A stretch of 64,000 bases of DNA from Streptomyces sp. NBC_01294 (GCF_035917235.1 NZ_CP108423.1:1922001-1986000), one strand, 5' to 3'. Shown: positions 33,583-43,108, counted from the first letter of the stretch. Program-made: numbers and translations. Notes: generated by a model not told the origin, from the sequence alone.

Positions 33583-35174
33583 GTGCGGTGCCTTCCGAGG
33601 AGGTAGGACGGGATGGCGGCCAGCAGGATCAGCGCCGCGGCGTAGGGCGCCGCGGCGGCGAAGGATCCGGTGCCGGTTTCCGTCCACAGGCGGGTGGCCA
33701 GGGTGTCCATCCCGGTGGGGCGCAGCAGGAGGGTGGCGGGCAGTTCCTTCATGCACACGACGAAGGTGAGCGCCGCTCCGGCAGCGACCCCGGGGGCGGC
33801 CAGCGGCACGGTCACCTCGCGCAGCACGCGCAGCGGGGAGCGGCCGAGGGAGCGGGCCACGTCCTCCAGGACGGGCGGGGACTGGAGGACGGCCGCGCGG
33901 GTGCCCGCGACGGCCACGGGCAGGAAGAGGACGGCGTACGCGCAGACCAGCAGCGGGAGTTCCTGGTAGACCGGTTCGGCGTAGCGGACCGCGAAGAAGA
34001 CCAGGGACAGGGCAACGGTGATGCCCGGGAGCGCGTGGCCGGCGTAGGCCGACTGCTCCAGCAGCCGGGCGGTCCGGCCGCGGTACCGCGCGGCGATCAC
34101 GCCGACCGGCAGGGCGAGCAGGGTGGTGAGCGCGGCTCCCGCGGCAGCGACGCCGAGGGTGGTGGCGGCGGTGTCGAGAAGTGTGGACGGGTCCCAGGTC
34201 GCGGAGTTGCCGACGGCCAGCCAGTACCCGAGCGTCGCCAGCGGGGTGAGGACGGCGACGCCGGTGACCGCCGCGCACCAGGCCAGCGCGGGCGCCCGCC
34301 AGCGGCCCAGCCCCGCGGGAACGGCGGGGCGCGCGGTGCCGCCGCCTGTCCTGGCGTGGCCGGCCCGGCCCCGGGTCCGCGCCTCCGCGGCGACCAGCAG
34401 GATCGTCATCACCACGAGGACGACGCTGAGGGCGGCGGCCGGGGTGCGGTCGAAGCTGGCCCGGTAGGAGGTGTAGATGCCGCGGGTGAAGGTGTCGTAC
34501 CGCATCAGCGATACGGCGCCGAAGTCGGAGAACACGTACAGCGCGACGAGTACCGCCCCGCCTGCGGCCGCGGGCCGCAGCTGCGGCAGCGTCACCCGCA
34601 GGAAGGTCTTCAGCGGCCCGTGGCCGAGCGAGCGGGCGACCTCCTCCTGCGCCGGGTCGGTGCCGCGCAGTGCGGCGGTGACGGGCAGGTAGACGTACGG
34701 GAAGCTCACCAGCGTCAGCGCGAGGGCGGACCCGGTGAAGCCGGCCAGCTCCGGGAAGGCGGACAGCCAGGCGAAGGCGGCGACGTAACTCGGCACGGCC
34801 AGCGGCAGGGTCACCAGCACCGACCAGGCCCGGGCGCCGGGCAGGTCGGTGCGTACGGTGAGCCAGGCCAGCGAGACGCCCAGGACCAGGCAGGCCGAGA
34901 CGACCACGGCGGCCAGTCCGAGGCTGCGGCCGAGCAGTTGGGCGGTGCGCTCGTCGGAGATGACGTCCCAGGCGAAGGCCGGGCCGCGTTCCAGGGAGCG
35001 GACGGCGAGGTAGCCGAGAGGCAGCAGGGCGAACACCGCGGCGACGGCCGCGGGGACGAGCAGGATGGAGGGTGGCCGGCGCCCGGCACGCCACCGCCCG
35101 GTCGGCGCGGTGGCGCCGTCCGGGCGGTGGGCAGTGGCGGGATCCGTCGGCGTGACGGGATCCGTGGAGGGCAT
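33579..35174 (-). CDS. fbpB: Iron(III) ABC importer, fused permease
   Basis: 531 residues with about 12 membrane segments in two homologous halves, each with an importer EAA-type loop (SLGHGPLKTFLRVTLPQLRP and SLGRSPLRVLREVTVPLAAP). This duplicated layout is standard for FbpB/SfuB iron permeases. A charged Pro-rich N-terminus precedes the first membrane segment. It is followed by the ATPase with a 4-bp overlap and begins 6 bp after the binding-protein stop. Confidence 0.88.
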   Translation of the reverse strand: MPSTDPVTPTDPATAHRPDGATAPTGRWRAGRRPPSILLVPAAVAAVFALLPLGYLAVRSLERGPAFAWDVISDERTAQLLGRSLGLAAVVVSACLVLGVSLAWLTVRTDLPGARAWSVLVTLPLAVPSYVAAFAWLSAFPELAGFTGSALALTLVSFPYVYLPVTAALRGTDPAQEEVARSLGHGPLKTFLRVTLPQLRPAAAGGAVLVALYVFSDFGAVSLMRYDTFTRGIYTSYRASFDRTPAAALSVVLVVMTILLVAAEARTRGRAGHARTGGGTARPAVPAGLGRWRAPALAWCAAVTGVAVLTPLATLGYWLAVGNSATWDPSTLLDTAATTLGVAAAGAALTTLLALPVGVIAARYRGRTARLLEQSAYAGHALPGITVALSLVFFAVRYAEPVYQELPLLVCAYAVLFLPVAVAGTRAAVLQSPPVLEDVARSLGRSPLRVLREVTVPLAAPGVAAGAALTFVVCMKELPATLLLRPTGMDTLATRLWTETGTGSFAAAAPYAAALILLAAIPSYLLGRHRT

Positions 35175-35180
35175 GAGGGG

Positions 35181-36200
35181 TCAGACCATCCCGGCTTCCT
35201 GGAGCATCTTCAGGGTCTCCTGAAGAGATTCCAGCTTCCCGAGGTCGATCTTCGGGGCGTCCAGGGTGGCCAGCGGCGGAAGGCCCTTGACCGTGCTGGT
35301 CACGCCCGAGGCGAGCGGGTACTCCTTGGTGTCCTCGGCGAAGTACTTCTGCGCCTTCTCCGAGAGCAGGAAGTCGACGGCCTTCTGGGCGGCCGGTGCC
35401 TGGTCGGTTCCCTTGACGATGGCGACACCGGCGGTGTTGACGAGGCCGCCCGGGTCACCGCCGGGGAGGAAGTGGATCTTCGCCTTGACCTTGGCCTCGC
35501 CCTTCTCGGCGACCTGCTCGTACCAGTAGTAGTGGTTGACGAGCCCGAGCGAGACCTCGCCCTTGCCGACCGCCTCCAGCACCTTGAGGTTGTTGTCGTA
35601 CACCTTCGGCTCGTTGGCCTTCAGGCCCTTCAGCCAGGTGCGGGTGGCGTCGTCGCCCTCCAGGACGCGCATGCCGGTGACGAAGGCCTGGAAGGAGGCG
35701 TTTGTCGGGACGTAGCCGACCTTGCCCTTCCACTCCGGCTTGACCAGGTCGTGGACGGTGTCCGGCACTTTGGAGACCTGTCCGGGGTGGTACGCGAGGA
35801 CGCGGACCCGGCCGGAGGTGCCCACCCAGTCGCCCGCGCCACCGCGGAAGCCGGGGTCCACCTTGTCGAGGGAGGCCTGCGGCAGCCTCTCCAGCAGGCC
35901 CTTGCTGGACAGGGCCCCGAGGGCGCCGGCGTCCTGGGAGAAGAACAGCCCGGCCTTGGTCTTGCCGCCCTCTTCCTGGATCTGGGCCGCGAGTTCGGCG
36001 CTCTCGCCGTAGCGGACCGCGACCGTGGTGCCGACGGCCTTCTCCAGCTCGTCCAGGAGCGGCTTGACCAGCTTCTCGTTGCGGCCCGAGTAGATCACGA
36101 GCCCCGCGTCGTCCTCGTCGACACCGCAGCTTGCGACCGCGGGGAGAAGAAGGGCCGCCGCGAAGAGCGCGGTCAAGCGTCGGACCAAGGGGCGTCGCAT
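35181..36200 (-). CDS. fbpA: Iron(III)-binding lipoprotein of the ABC importer
   Basis: 339 residues. The N-terminus is a lipoprotein signal (LLLPAVASCG, Cys25). The mature part fits the FbpA/FutA class of solute-binding proteins: LVIYSGRNEKLVKPLL at the start and the iron-ligand tyrosines in NHYYWYEQ. It should capture Fe(III), or a simple Fe(III) chelate, outside the membrane and pass it to FbpB. AGGAAGG lies seven bases before ATG 36200. An iron box 48-66 bp upstream predicts repression by an iron regulator of the DmdR/IdeR type. Confidence 0.9.
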   Translation of the reverse strand: MRRPLVRRLTALFAAALLLPAVASCGVDEDDAGLVIYSGRNEKLVKPLLDELEKAVGTTVAVRYGESAELAAQIQEEGGKTKAGLFFSQDAGALGALSSKGLLERLPQASLDKVDPGFRGGAGDWVGTSGRVRVLAYHPGQVSKVPDTVHDLVKPEWKGKVGYVPTNASFQAFVTGMRVLEGDDATRTWLKGLKANEPKVYDNNLKVLEAVGKGEVSLGLVNHYYWYEQVAEKGEAKVKAKIHFLPGGDPGGLVNTAGVAIVKGTDQAPAAQKAVDFLLSEKAQKYFAEDTKEYPLASGVTSTVKGLPPLATLDAPKIDLGKLESLQETLKMLQEAGMV

Positions 36201-36247
36201 GGAAAGCCTTCCTACAAGGGCAGCGAAGAACAGTAACGCCCAATAAG

Positions 36248-36266
36248 TAAGGTAAAGCTAACCTAA
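36248..36266 (-). promoter_or_regulatory. Iron box before fbpA
   Basis: On the minus strand it reads TTAGGTTAGCTTTACCTTA, close to the DmdR1/IdeR/DtxR operator consensus TTAGGTTAG followed by a CACCTAA-like half. It is placed over the expected promoter of the fbpA-fbpB-fbpC operon. Confidence 0.8.
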
Positions 36267-36386
36267 AGGCAAGGGTGACGCACACAACAATTCGACCGCG
36301 CCCACGCATCGGCGGAGCCGAGCATACCGGTTCCCTCCCTGTGGATCTTCCGTGAGCCATCTGTGACTTTCCTGTGACTATCGGGC

Positions 36387-36404
36387 GAGGTAAGGCATTC
36401 CTAA
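36387..36404 (+). promoter_or_regulatory. Iron box before the ligase/acyltransferase fusion
   Basis: GAGGTAAGGCATTCCTAA matches the same palindrome (AGGTAAGG and its mirrored TTCCTAA). It ends 9 bp before the GTG start. A TAAGAT at 36402-36407 could be the -10, so the transcript may be leaderless. Confidence 0.65.
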
Positions 36405-36413
36405 GATGCGCCC

Positions 36414-38972
36414 GTGACAGTCCTTCCCGACCAACTCCCAGGCACCACGTCGGTCCCGTTCGCCCTCGGCCTCGCCGCCCACGGCGACCGGACCGCCGTC
36501 ATCACGGCCGACGGCCCGGTCAGCTATGCCGAGTTGGCCGCGCGCGTGGACACGACGGCCCGCCGCCTCGGCAGGGAACGCCGTCTGGTCCTGCTGGTCG
36601 GTTCCAACACCGTCGACGCCCTCGTCGTCCATCTCGCCGCCCTCGCGGCCGGGCACCCCGTCCTCCTGGTGCCGGGCGACCACCCCGAAGCCGTCCAGTC
36701 CCTGATCGACGCGTACGACCCGGACATCGTGGCTCACCCCGAGGGCGGGGAATGGCTGCTCGATGAGCGACGCACGGTCTCGGCGCACGAGCTGCACCCG
36801 GACCTCGCCCTGCTGCTCAGCACCTCCGGCTCGACCGGATCGCCGAAGCTTGTCCGGCTGTCACACGAGAACCTCCAGACCAACGCGAAGTCCATCGCGC
36901 AGTACCTGGACATCCGGGACACCGACCGCGCCGCGACCACCCTGCCCCTGCACTACTGCTACGGCCTGTCCGTCGTGCACAGCCACCTGCTGCGCGGCGC
37001 CGGACTGATCCTGACTGACCTGTCGGTCGCCGACACCTGCTTCTGGGAGCTCTTCAAGGCCGGCCGGGGGACGGCCCTCGCCGGGGTTCCGTACACCTTC
37101 GACCTGCTCGACCGGGTCGGTTTCGCCGACATGGAACTGCCCCACCTGCGCTACGTCACCCAGGCGGGCGGCCGCCTGGCTCCCGACCGGGTCCGGCGGT
37201 ACGCCGCACTCGGCCGCGCCGCCGGCTGGAAGCTCTTCGTGATGTACGGCCAGACCGAGGCGACGGCCCGCATGGCCTACCTGCCGCCGCACCTCGCGGA
37301 AACCCACCCCGAGGCGGCGGGAATCCCGATCCCCGGCGGCTCCTTCCGCCTTCAGCCGCTGCCCGACAGCCCCGCCGAGAACACCGGCGAACTGGTCTAC
37401 TCAGGCCCCAATGTCATGCTCGGCTACGCACAGACCCCCGAGGACCTCGCGCACGGCCGGACCGTGCACGAACTTCACACCGGCGACATCGCGCGCCGCA
37501 CCCCCGACGGGCTGTACGAGATCGTCGGCCGGAGCAGCCGGTTCGCGAAGATCCTCGGCCTGCGCATCGACCCCGGGCAGGTCGAGGCGATGCTCGCCCG
37601 GCACGGCGTCACCGCCGTGTGTACCGGCGACGACGAGACCCTCGGTGTCGTGGCCGTCGGCGGTCACGACACCGACGCCCGCCGGATAGCCAGGCTCGTG
37701 GCCCACGACTGCGGTCTGCCGGCCCGCGCGGTCCGCGTCCGCATCCTCGCCGACCTCCCGCGCCTGCCGACGGGCAAGCCTGACTACCGCGCGGTGCGCG
37801 AACTGACCCGTCAGGCGCCTGACACCGCCACCGGCCCCGAGGCCACGCCGAACGGAGTCCCCGAAAGCCTGCGTCTGCTCTATTCGCGGGTCCTCGACCG
37901 CTCGGACGTGACGGACGACAGCTCCTTCGTCAGCCTGGGCGGCGATTCGCTCTCATACGTCGAGATGTCGATCCAGCTCGAAGAGCGGCTCGGGCACCTG
38001 CCGCCCGGCTGGCACACGACACCGATCCGGGATCTCAGGCCGCCCGAGCATACGGAGACCTCCCGCAGGCGGACCCTGGAGACGAGCGTCGCGCTCCGCG
38101 CCCTGGCGATCTTCTGCATCGTCGGCTCGCACATCCATGTGTTCGGCATCAAGGGCGGGGCGCACATCCTGCTCGCGGTCGCCGGATACAACTTCGCCCG
38201 CTTCCACCTCACCACTGCCGAACGGCGCGTACGGGTACGCCGGGGCTGGACCAGCATCGCCCGCGTCGCGCTGCCGAGCATGGCCTGGATCGGCCTGATC
38301 CTGTTCCTCAACGACGACTACACGCTCGCCAATCTCTTCCTGCTCGACAGCGTCATCGGCCCCGACGACCTCAAGACCGGTATGCACTTCTGGTTCATCG
38401 AGGCTCTCCTCTACATCCTGATCGCCGCCGTCAGCCTCCTGGGCCTGCCCGCCGTAGACCGGTGGGAACGCCGCTTCCCGTACGGCCTGCCCCTCACACT
38501 CGTCAGCCTGGGACTCCTCACCCGCTACGACCTCGTCGGCCTGCCCGCCCGCGAGCACATCCCCGATGCCATCACGGTCTTCTGGCTGTTCGCGCTCGGC
38601 TGGGCTGCGGCGAAAGCCACCACCGTGCGACAGCGCCTGCTGGTCACCGCCGCGGCCCTGGCCACCGTGCCGGGCTTCTTCCCCGGCGACCCCGGGCGCG
38701 AGGCGATCGTCGTCGCCGGATTCGCGCTGCTGGTCTGGGTGCCCAGCCTCCCCAGCCGCGAGCGCCTCAACCAGCTGGCCGGCCTCCTCGCGACCAGCTC
38801 CCTGTACATCTACCTGACCCACTGGCAGATCTTCCCGCTCATCGACGGATTCTCCCGGCACCTGGCTTTTCTCACCTCACTCCTCTTCGGCATCGCCTAC
38901 GCGGCCGGCGCCGCCCGTCTGATGAAAGGCCTGTCCGCGCGGACGAAAGCCTGCGGCGTCCTGACTCGCTGA
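36414..38972 (+). CDS. Adenylating ligase - carrier - membrane acyltransferase fusion, iron regulated
   Basis: 852 residues in three parts. Residues 1-470 are an AMP-forming ligase with STSGSTGSPK (136-145), MYGQTEAT and the late GRSSRFAKILGLRI. About 490-550 is an acyl/peptidyl carrier with the phosphopantetheine site LGGDSLS (Ser512). From about 560 to the end lies an acyltransferase-3-like domain with many membrane segments (ALRALAIFCIVGSHIHVFG at its start). The protein can therefore activate an acid, load it on its own carrier and transfer it at the membrane. The iron box and the divergent iron importer point to making or modifying a siderophore or related surface compound; that is inference. 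GTG 36414 is the only start consistent with the family's N-terminus. Confidence 0.8.
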   Translation: MTVLPDQLPGTTSVPFALGLAAHGDRTAVITADGPVSYAELAARVDTTARRLGRERRLVLLVGSNTVDALVVHLAALAAGHPVLLVPGDHPEAVQSLIDAYDPDIVAHPEGGEWLLDERRTVSAHELHPDLALLLSTSGSTGSPKLVRLSHENLQTNAKSIAQYLDIRDTDRAATTLPLHYCYGLSVVHSHLLRGAGLILTDLSVADTCFWELFKAGRGTALAGVPYTFDLLDRVGFADMELPHLRYVTQAGGRLAPDRVRRYAALGRAAGWKLFVMYGQTEATARMAYLPPHLAETHPEAAGIPIPGGSFRLQPLPDSPAENTGELVYSGPNVMLGYAQTPEDLAHGRTVHELHTGDIARRTPDGLYEIVGRSSRFAKILGLRIDPGQVEAMLARHGVTAVCTGDDETLGVVAVGGHDTDARRIARLVAHDCGLPARAVRVRILADLPRLPTGKPDYRAVRELTRQAPDTATGPEATPNGVPESLRLLYSRVLDRSDVTDDSSFVSLGGDSLSYVEMSIQLEERLGHLPPGWHTTPIRDLRPPEHTETSRRRTLETSVALRALAIFCIVGSHIHVFGIKGGAHILLAVAGYNFARFHLTTAERRVRVRRGWTSIARVALPSMAWIGLILFLNDDYTLANLFLLDSVIGPDDLKTGMHFWFIEALLYILIAAVSLLGLPAVDRWERRFPYGLPLTLVSLGLLTRYDLVGLPAREHIPDAITVFWLFALGWAAAKATTVRQRLLVTAAALATVPGFFPGDPGREAIVVAGFALLVWVPSLPSRERLNQLAGLLATSSLYIYLTHWQIFPLIDGFSRHLAFLTSLLFGIAYAAGAARLMKGLSARTKACGVLTR

Positions 38973-39974
38973 GCACCGGCCGGAAGGGGCGATCGGGACA
39001 TGCCCTGACGTGGCGCGCATGCCGCGGCGCCTGCCTCTGTCGCTTCGGGCGCGGTCCGGAGTGCTGCTACGGGGCTCGCTCGTCCCGTGATGGCGATGCC
39101 GGGGCCGATGGACAAAGCCCCGCACGTCGCGGTCGGTGGGGACACGTAGGCTTCCGCCGCCATCGCAGCGCCGACCACGGTTCCCGTTGCCCGGTGGCGC
39201 AGGAGCAGTGCGGCGCCGAAGGCCGTCCTCACACAGGACGGCCCGACAACCCGGCGCCGGCGACCGTGCCGCACCCGACGGACTGCTCACTCAGGCTCCC
39301 GCACCCGTAGCCCCATGCCCCGCCTCCGACGGCGGCCCCTCCCGGTCTGCACCGGTTGTGCGTGTCAAAGACGTGGCGGCCGGCCACCCGCAGGGCTGAC
39401 GCCTCGCGGGAAGCCTCCTTCTCTCACGTCCACTTCGGCACGGCCTGATGTCCCTGCGCGCGCCGTCGTCGCAGATCGTTTTGCCGATCACCGTCCGAGC
39501 ACCGGTCTGCTCACCGGCGGTGCCTCGTGTCGTGTGCCGCTGCACAGGGGGACCGGGTGGCCCGGCCCCGTGCCCCGCCGCCGCAGTCCCGGCCCGACAT
39601 CGACTCCGAGGAGGAGCGGCCAGCCGCCGCCCCGTGGCGGCCTTCGGCTCCTCACCCCGGCCAGAAACGCGCGTCATCAGCAGGGTGGTCATGCTGAACC
39701 ATTTCCTTCTCCGCTACAGAGCGTGTTCGCGTTTGGCCGCCGCGCCGAAGGGCCCGACACCGGGACCGATCGCCGCACGCAGAAGCCGCCTCCCCGGCCG
39801 GGCACAGGCCCGGTCCAAGATGGCCTTCTCGCTGCTGATGGCACGTCAGCTAATACTGACATCCTTTCAGGAAATGTGTCCGTCGAGCGTCAGATGAGCG
39901 TCACGAGCGTCAGATCAGCGTCAAGATATCGCCCGTAACGCCCACAACGCACATAATGCGCATCGACAAACCTG
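38973..39974. other. Long gene-free stretch
   Basis: About 1 kb without a supported gene: open frames on both strands have no recognisable motifs or ribosome sites. The last 90 bp hold the GCGTCA iterons and the block shared with 47197-47271. Confidence 0.5.
39884..39925 (+). repeat. GAGCGTCA iteron cluster next to repeat copy 3
   Basis: Four GCGTCA cores at about 9-11 bp spacing (CGAGCGTCAGATGAGCGTCA and onward), followed by AAGATATCGCCCGTAACGCC. The same arrangement precedes repeat copy 4, so it belongs to the recombination unit rather than to a gene. Confidence 0.65.
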
Positions 39975-40034
39975 CAGGTCAGACGCCCTTCGCGATGGGT
40001 TCAAGGATCGCGACGCACTCCACGTGGTGGGTCA
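39975..40034 (-). repeat. Methyltransferase 3'-end repeat, copy 3 (probable attachment scar)
   Basis: Minus strand reads VTHHVECVAILEPIAKGV and stop; the ATG of the other copies is GTG here. Similarity to copy 4 extends about 75 bp to the left, through the iterons, and more weakly to the right (a shared GTCGCCGGTCA/CCGCAGGTCA segment). Confidence 0.75.
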
Positions 40035-40324
40035 CAAGGAACAGTGCAGGCCGAGGCAGGTGAAAGAAAGTCGCCGGTCAGGGCCTTGCAGATCTGACTT
40101 CGTGATGTGAATGGTGTGCGTTGTGGGCACTGGAGCCGCCATCAGATCCGGCCTGGCCTCGGAGCCGCTACACGGTGAGCCCTTTCAAATTGGGCTTCGG
40201 TCCTGCGGCGCAGTGCGCGGTGACCTGCGTAGACCAGGCAGGAGCAGCACCCGATCAGTGAGCGAGCTGAAAAGGCTCACTGCTGCTTGGGCCCAGGTAG
40301 CGCCGACGGCGGTCCACGACCGCA
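40035..40324. other. Gene-free stretch right of repeat copy 3
   Basis: No gene seen. Contains AGTGAGC and GCTCACT as an inverted repeat at 40257-40281 and a GTGCGTTGTGGGC block at about 40115 that also occurs, inverted, left of copy 3. Confidence 0.4.
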
Positions 40325-40356
40325 TGCGGTCCACGTCGATACTGACGTGGACCGCA
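40325..40356 (-). terminator. Perfect 13-bp hairpin after the secreted-protein operon
   Basis: TGCGGTCCACGTC and its exact complement flank a 6-base loop, about 90 bp beyond the stop at 40447. It is well placed to terminate the leftward operon. Confidence 0.7.
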
Positions 40357-40446
40357 CGGCCGGGCCTCCTTCCCGAGCTCATGCGTATCCGACGATGGAA
40401 GTCGTCAGGCTGCGCACGGAGGGGGCCCGGCCTTCACGGGGTCGGG

Positions 40447-41391
40447 TCAGCGGACGCCGGCCATCTGCCGGCGTCGCGCGTACACCACCGCACCGCCGAT
40501 CGCCGCCAGGGCTGCGGCCGCGGTGACGGAGATCGGCTGCCAGGACTCGTCGGCGACCGGTGTCCCGGACGCGACGGCGACCTGTTCCGGCTGGTCCTCC
40601 ACGAGGCCGGCGTACCCGCCGGCCATGCCCTTGCGGTCGTACTCCGAGCCGGGCATCTTGTCGCCGTAGCGGGCGGTGACCAGCTTCTGGTAGGCGGCGA
40701 GGGTGATGCCGCGCTTTCCGCCGAGGCCGGTGGTCGCCTCCTCGTTGAGCGGCTCGACCGTGCCTTCGGCGGTGAGCCGGTACCAGGCGTGGATCTGCGG
40801 CTCGGTGAAGGTACGGGCCTGGGGAGTGCCGCGCTCGGCGAAGCCGACCTCGGCGTCCCCGTCCCGGATGCCGGCCAGCTGCCAGCCCTCGGCACCGACG
40901 TTCTGCGGGCCGCTTCCCGTCGTAGGGGCGTTCCCCTTGGGCGCGAGCAGTACGGCGGCGTTCTTGCCGTCGGCTGCGGTCACCCGGGAGGCCAGGTAGG
41001 AGAGCCGGAGCGCGGTCTGCGGGTTCGCCTGGGTCTTGCCGGTCACGAACTCGGGGCTGATCTCGAACATCGGCACCGGGTCCTTGTTGAGATCGAACCC
41101 GGGCGGCGCGGCGACCGCGGCGGGTGCGTTCCCGGGGGCGCCGACGGCGCCGCCGTCCGCGGCGGGGGCCGTGGCGGGCTGTCGGGCCGAGACCAGGAAG
41201 CGGGAGACGGTGTCGCGGAGCTGGTCGCTCCGCAGGGCCTGCTGGGCGGACGGGTAGCCCGCGATGCCGTCGCCCTCCGCAGCCTGGGCGGGAACGATTC
41301 CGCACAGGGCGGCGGCGAGCGCGGTCGTGGCGAGAACGGCGGCCCGGACTGCCATGTGCCTGGGGTGTCGCATGGTCTGCGTGGTCTGCAT
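40447..41391 (-). CDS. Secreted protein with C-terminal membrane anchor
   Basis: 314 residues: a signal peptide (AALCGIVPAQAAEG), an extracellular part of unknown family and a C-terminal membrane helix ending in YARRRQMAGVR. It starts 14 bp after the protease gene and has GAGGAG upstream, so the two are co-expressed. Actinobacteria often pair papain-like secreted proteases with an anchored protein of this shape; a substrate, inhibitor or tethering role is possible but not shown by the sequence. Confidence 0.7.
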   Translation of the reverse strand: MQTTQTMRHPRHMAVRAAVLATTALAAALCGIVPAQAAEGDGIAGYPSAQQALRSDQLRDTVSRFLVSARQPATAPAADGGAVGAPGNAPAAVAAPPGFDLNKDPVPMFEISPEFVTGKTQANPQTALRLSYLASRVTAADGKNAAVLLAPKGNAPTTGSGPQNVGAEGWQLAGIRDGDAEVGFAERGTPQARTFTEPQIHAWYRLTAEGTVEPLNEEATTGLGGKRGITLAAYQKLVTARYGDKMPGSEYDRKGMAGGYAGLVEDQPEQVAVASGTPVADESWQPISVTAAAALAAIGGAVVYARRRQMAGVR

Positions 41392-41405
41392 GGTCGGTCT
41401 GCTCC

Positions 41406-42272
41406 TCAGCCCTGGATTCCGATGCGCGAGTGGGTCCACTGGAACGAGTTGTTGTTCGCGTACGTGGAGTGGTTCCACCAGGTGTAGGTCTGGGTGGTCT
41501 GCCACGGGTCGCCGACCGCGATCATGTTGGTGGCGCTGTCGTAGCCGTAGATGACGTTCATGTGACCGCCTCCAGTGCGCCAGCCGAACCGGACGGCGAA
41601 GGGCCGGCCTGCGGCGATCTCGGTGGCGGACTCGCCGAACGAGGCGTTGCGGTTCAGGCTGCGGCCGCTGTTGCTCAGTCCCAGCCTGGCCAGGCCGTTG
41701 GCCATGTCCTCCAGCGTCGCGGGCTGGTTGTTGCAGTCCACCCAGGTGCCCTGGGCGGCGAGCTGGCAGAACTGCTCCTGGCTGACGGAGCGGCCCCAGT
41801 GTTTGGCGATGGTCACGCCGGAGGCGTCCCAGCACCACTGGGTCCTGACCTGCTTCTGCATGTCGATCTTGATCGTCTTCGCGGTCGTGGGGGGAGGGGT
41901 GGGGGTGGGTTTCGGGTTCGGGCTCGAACCACAGACCGGCAGGGGGGTGGTGTTCTCGTTGATGAAGGCGTCAGCGATGTAGTACGAGCCGGTGTAGATC
42001 CACCGCGGGTTGTTCTCCACGGTGTCGCCGGTGGTCCGGCAGGACATCTGGATCCTGTCGCCCACCTTCGAGGAGCCCTTCACCTGAGCCGAAAGGGACG
42101 GCTTGGCCCGCTGGTTGACGGTCTTGTAGTTGCCCTGCCCGCCGATGACCGTGCCGCTGACCACATCGGCCTGGGCGAGGGCGCCGAAGCCGAACAGCAG
42201 ACCGCCGGAGAGTGCGGCGGTGATCGCGGCTATCAGCGCTTTCTTGCGGCGGGACGCGCGACGTTTGTGCAT
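41406..42272 (-). CDS. Secreted papain-like cysteine protease (C39/C70 type) with SH3-like domain
   Basis: 288 residues with a signal peptide (FGALAQADVV). An SH3b-like domain (40-115), which may bind the cell wall, and a Pro/Thr linker precede the protease. The catalytic Cys147 is in TQWCWDAS, His237 in GGGHMNVIYGY and Asp255 in VGDPWQ, the order of papain-like C39_2/AvrRpt2-type peptidases. ATG 42272 has AAGGAG at five-base spacing and is preferred over ATG 42275. It is first in a two-gene operon. Confidence 0.8.
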   Translation of the reverse strand: MHKRRASRRKKALIAAITAALSGGLLFGFGALAQADVVSGTVIGGQGNYKTVNQRAKPSLSAQVKGSSKVGDRIQMSCRTTGDTVENNPRWIYTGSYYIADAFINENTTPLPVCGSSPNPKPTPTPPPTTAKTIKIDMQKQVRTQWCWDASGVTIAKHWGRSVSQEQFCQLAAQGTWVDCNNQPATLEDMANGLARLGLSNSGRSLNRNASFGESATEIAAGRPFAVRFGWRTGGGHMNVIYGYDSATNMIAVGDPWQTTQTYTWWNHSTYANNNSFQWTHSRIGIQG

Positions 42273-42481
42273 CATGCTCCTTGATCTGAGAAATACGGGG
42301 ACTTGCTCGCCCGGCAACCTGGTCGTCCGTTCTGCGCGACAGGTGTCGAGGGTGCCCGGCTCGGCGGCGGCACTCCGTTGGATGACGAACAGTCAGCCGG
42401 TTGGCATTGAACGGAACGGCGCAGGAACATCACGGCCGCCACGACGGCTCGGGCTCACACGACGCGCTGGTTACGGACGCT

Positions 42482-43108
42482 TCACCCGTCGCCCCGCGGC
42501 TGCCTGCGGGCTCGGGCCCGGCGGACCAGCAGCAGCCCGCAAGCGGCCCCGGCGAGGGCGGCCATGGCCAAGCCCGCCGTGGTCCAGGAGAGGGTGCTCC
42601 CGTCGCCGGCCGGGGCGGGCTGCGCGGATGCGGCGGCCGAGGGCACGGCTGTGGCCGAGGGGCTCGCAGGAACGGGAACGGGAGCGGTGGGCGCGGCGGA
42701 AGTGCCGGGCGGTGCCGGGTCGGATACCGGTACGGAGACCTCGCGTTCGGCGTGTCCTCGGGGGAACCCAATGTGGACGTGCACCTTCCAGGTGCCGGCC
42801 GGCAGGACCTCGGCCGTGCTCCATCCGGTGCGCGTGCCGGAATCCCGGACCAGCTTCCAGGGGCCCACGCTGCGGGTGCCGTCCGCGCTGGTGGCGTTCA
42901 CCGTGGCGGCGAGCTCCTCCTCGATGGCGTCCCCGTCGTTCTCCCAGGTGACGTCGGTGGTGACGTGGCCTTCCCGCTGCCCGGTGATCACGACTTTGAC
43001 GGTGTCACCGTGGGCCTGGGCCGGGGTCGCCAGGGCCAGGGCCTGGGCGAGGAGGAGGAACAGGACCCCGAGTCCGGTACGGACCGGGGGGCTGTGGCGT
43101 GTACGCAT
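42482..43108 (-). CDS. Secreted, membrane-anchored protein of YtkA/CopC-like shape
   Basis: 208 residues. A signal peptide (ATPAQAHGD) is followed by a small beta-sandwich-like domain (VKVVITGQREGHVTTDVTW through WKVHVHIGFPRGHAE), an Ala/Pro linker and a C-terminal helix ending in Arg-rich residues (LLLVRRARARRQPRGDG). The mature N-terminal His after cleavage at AHGD recalls copper-binding CopC/YtkA-like domains, but there is no second copper gene nearby. It lies between the protease genes and is followed by 209 bp with no gene. Confidence 0.6.
   Translation of the reverse strand: MRTRHSPPVRTGLGVLFLLLAQALALATPAQAHGDTVKVVITGQREGHVTTDVTWENDGDAIEEELAATVNATSADGTRSVGPWKLVRDSGTRTGWSTAEVLPAGTWKVHVHIGFPRGHAEREVSVPVSDPAPPGTSAAPTAPVPVPASPSATAVPSAAASAQPAPAGDGSTLSWTTAGLAMAALAGAACGLLLVRRARARRQPRGDG

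Noticed and set aside
33588..36236. 882-residue plus-strand open frame across the iron importer
   Set aside because: Gly/Arg/Glu-rich shadow frame with no motifs; the three ABC genes on the minus strand are complete.
39315..39938. Open frame ending in repeated SVTSVRS residues
   Set aside because: The repetitive end comes from the GCGTCA iterons; no ribosome site, motif or conservation signal.
42482..43108. Copper-resistance protein CopC
   Set aside because: Fold resemblance is weak, the linker and anchor differ, and no CopD or other copper gene is near; kept as an unassigned secreted protein.
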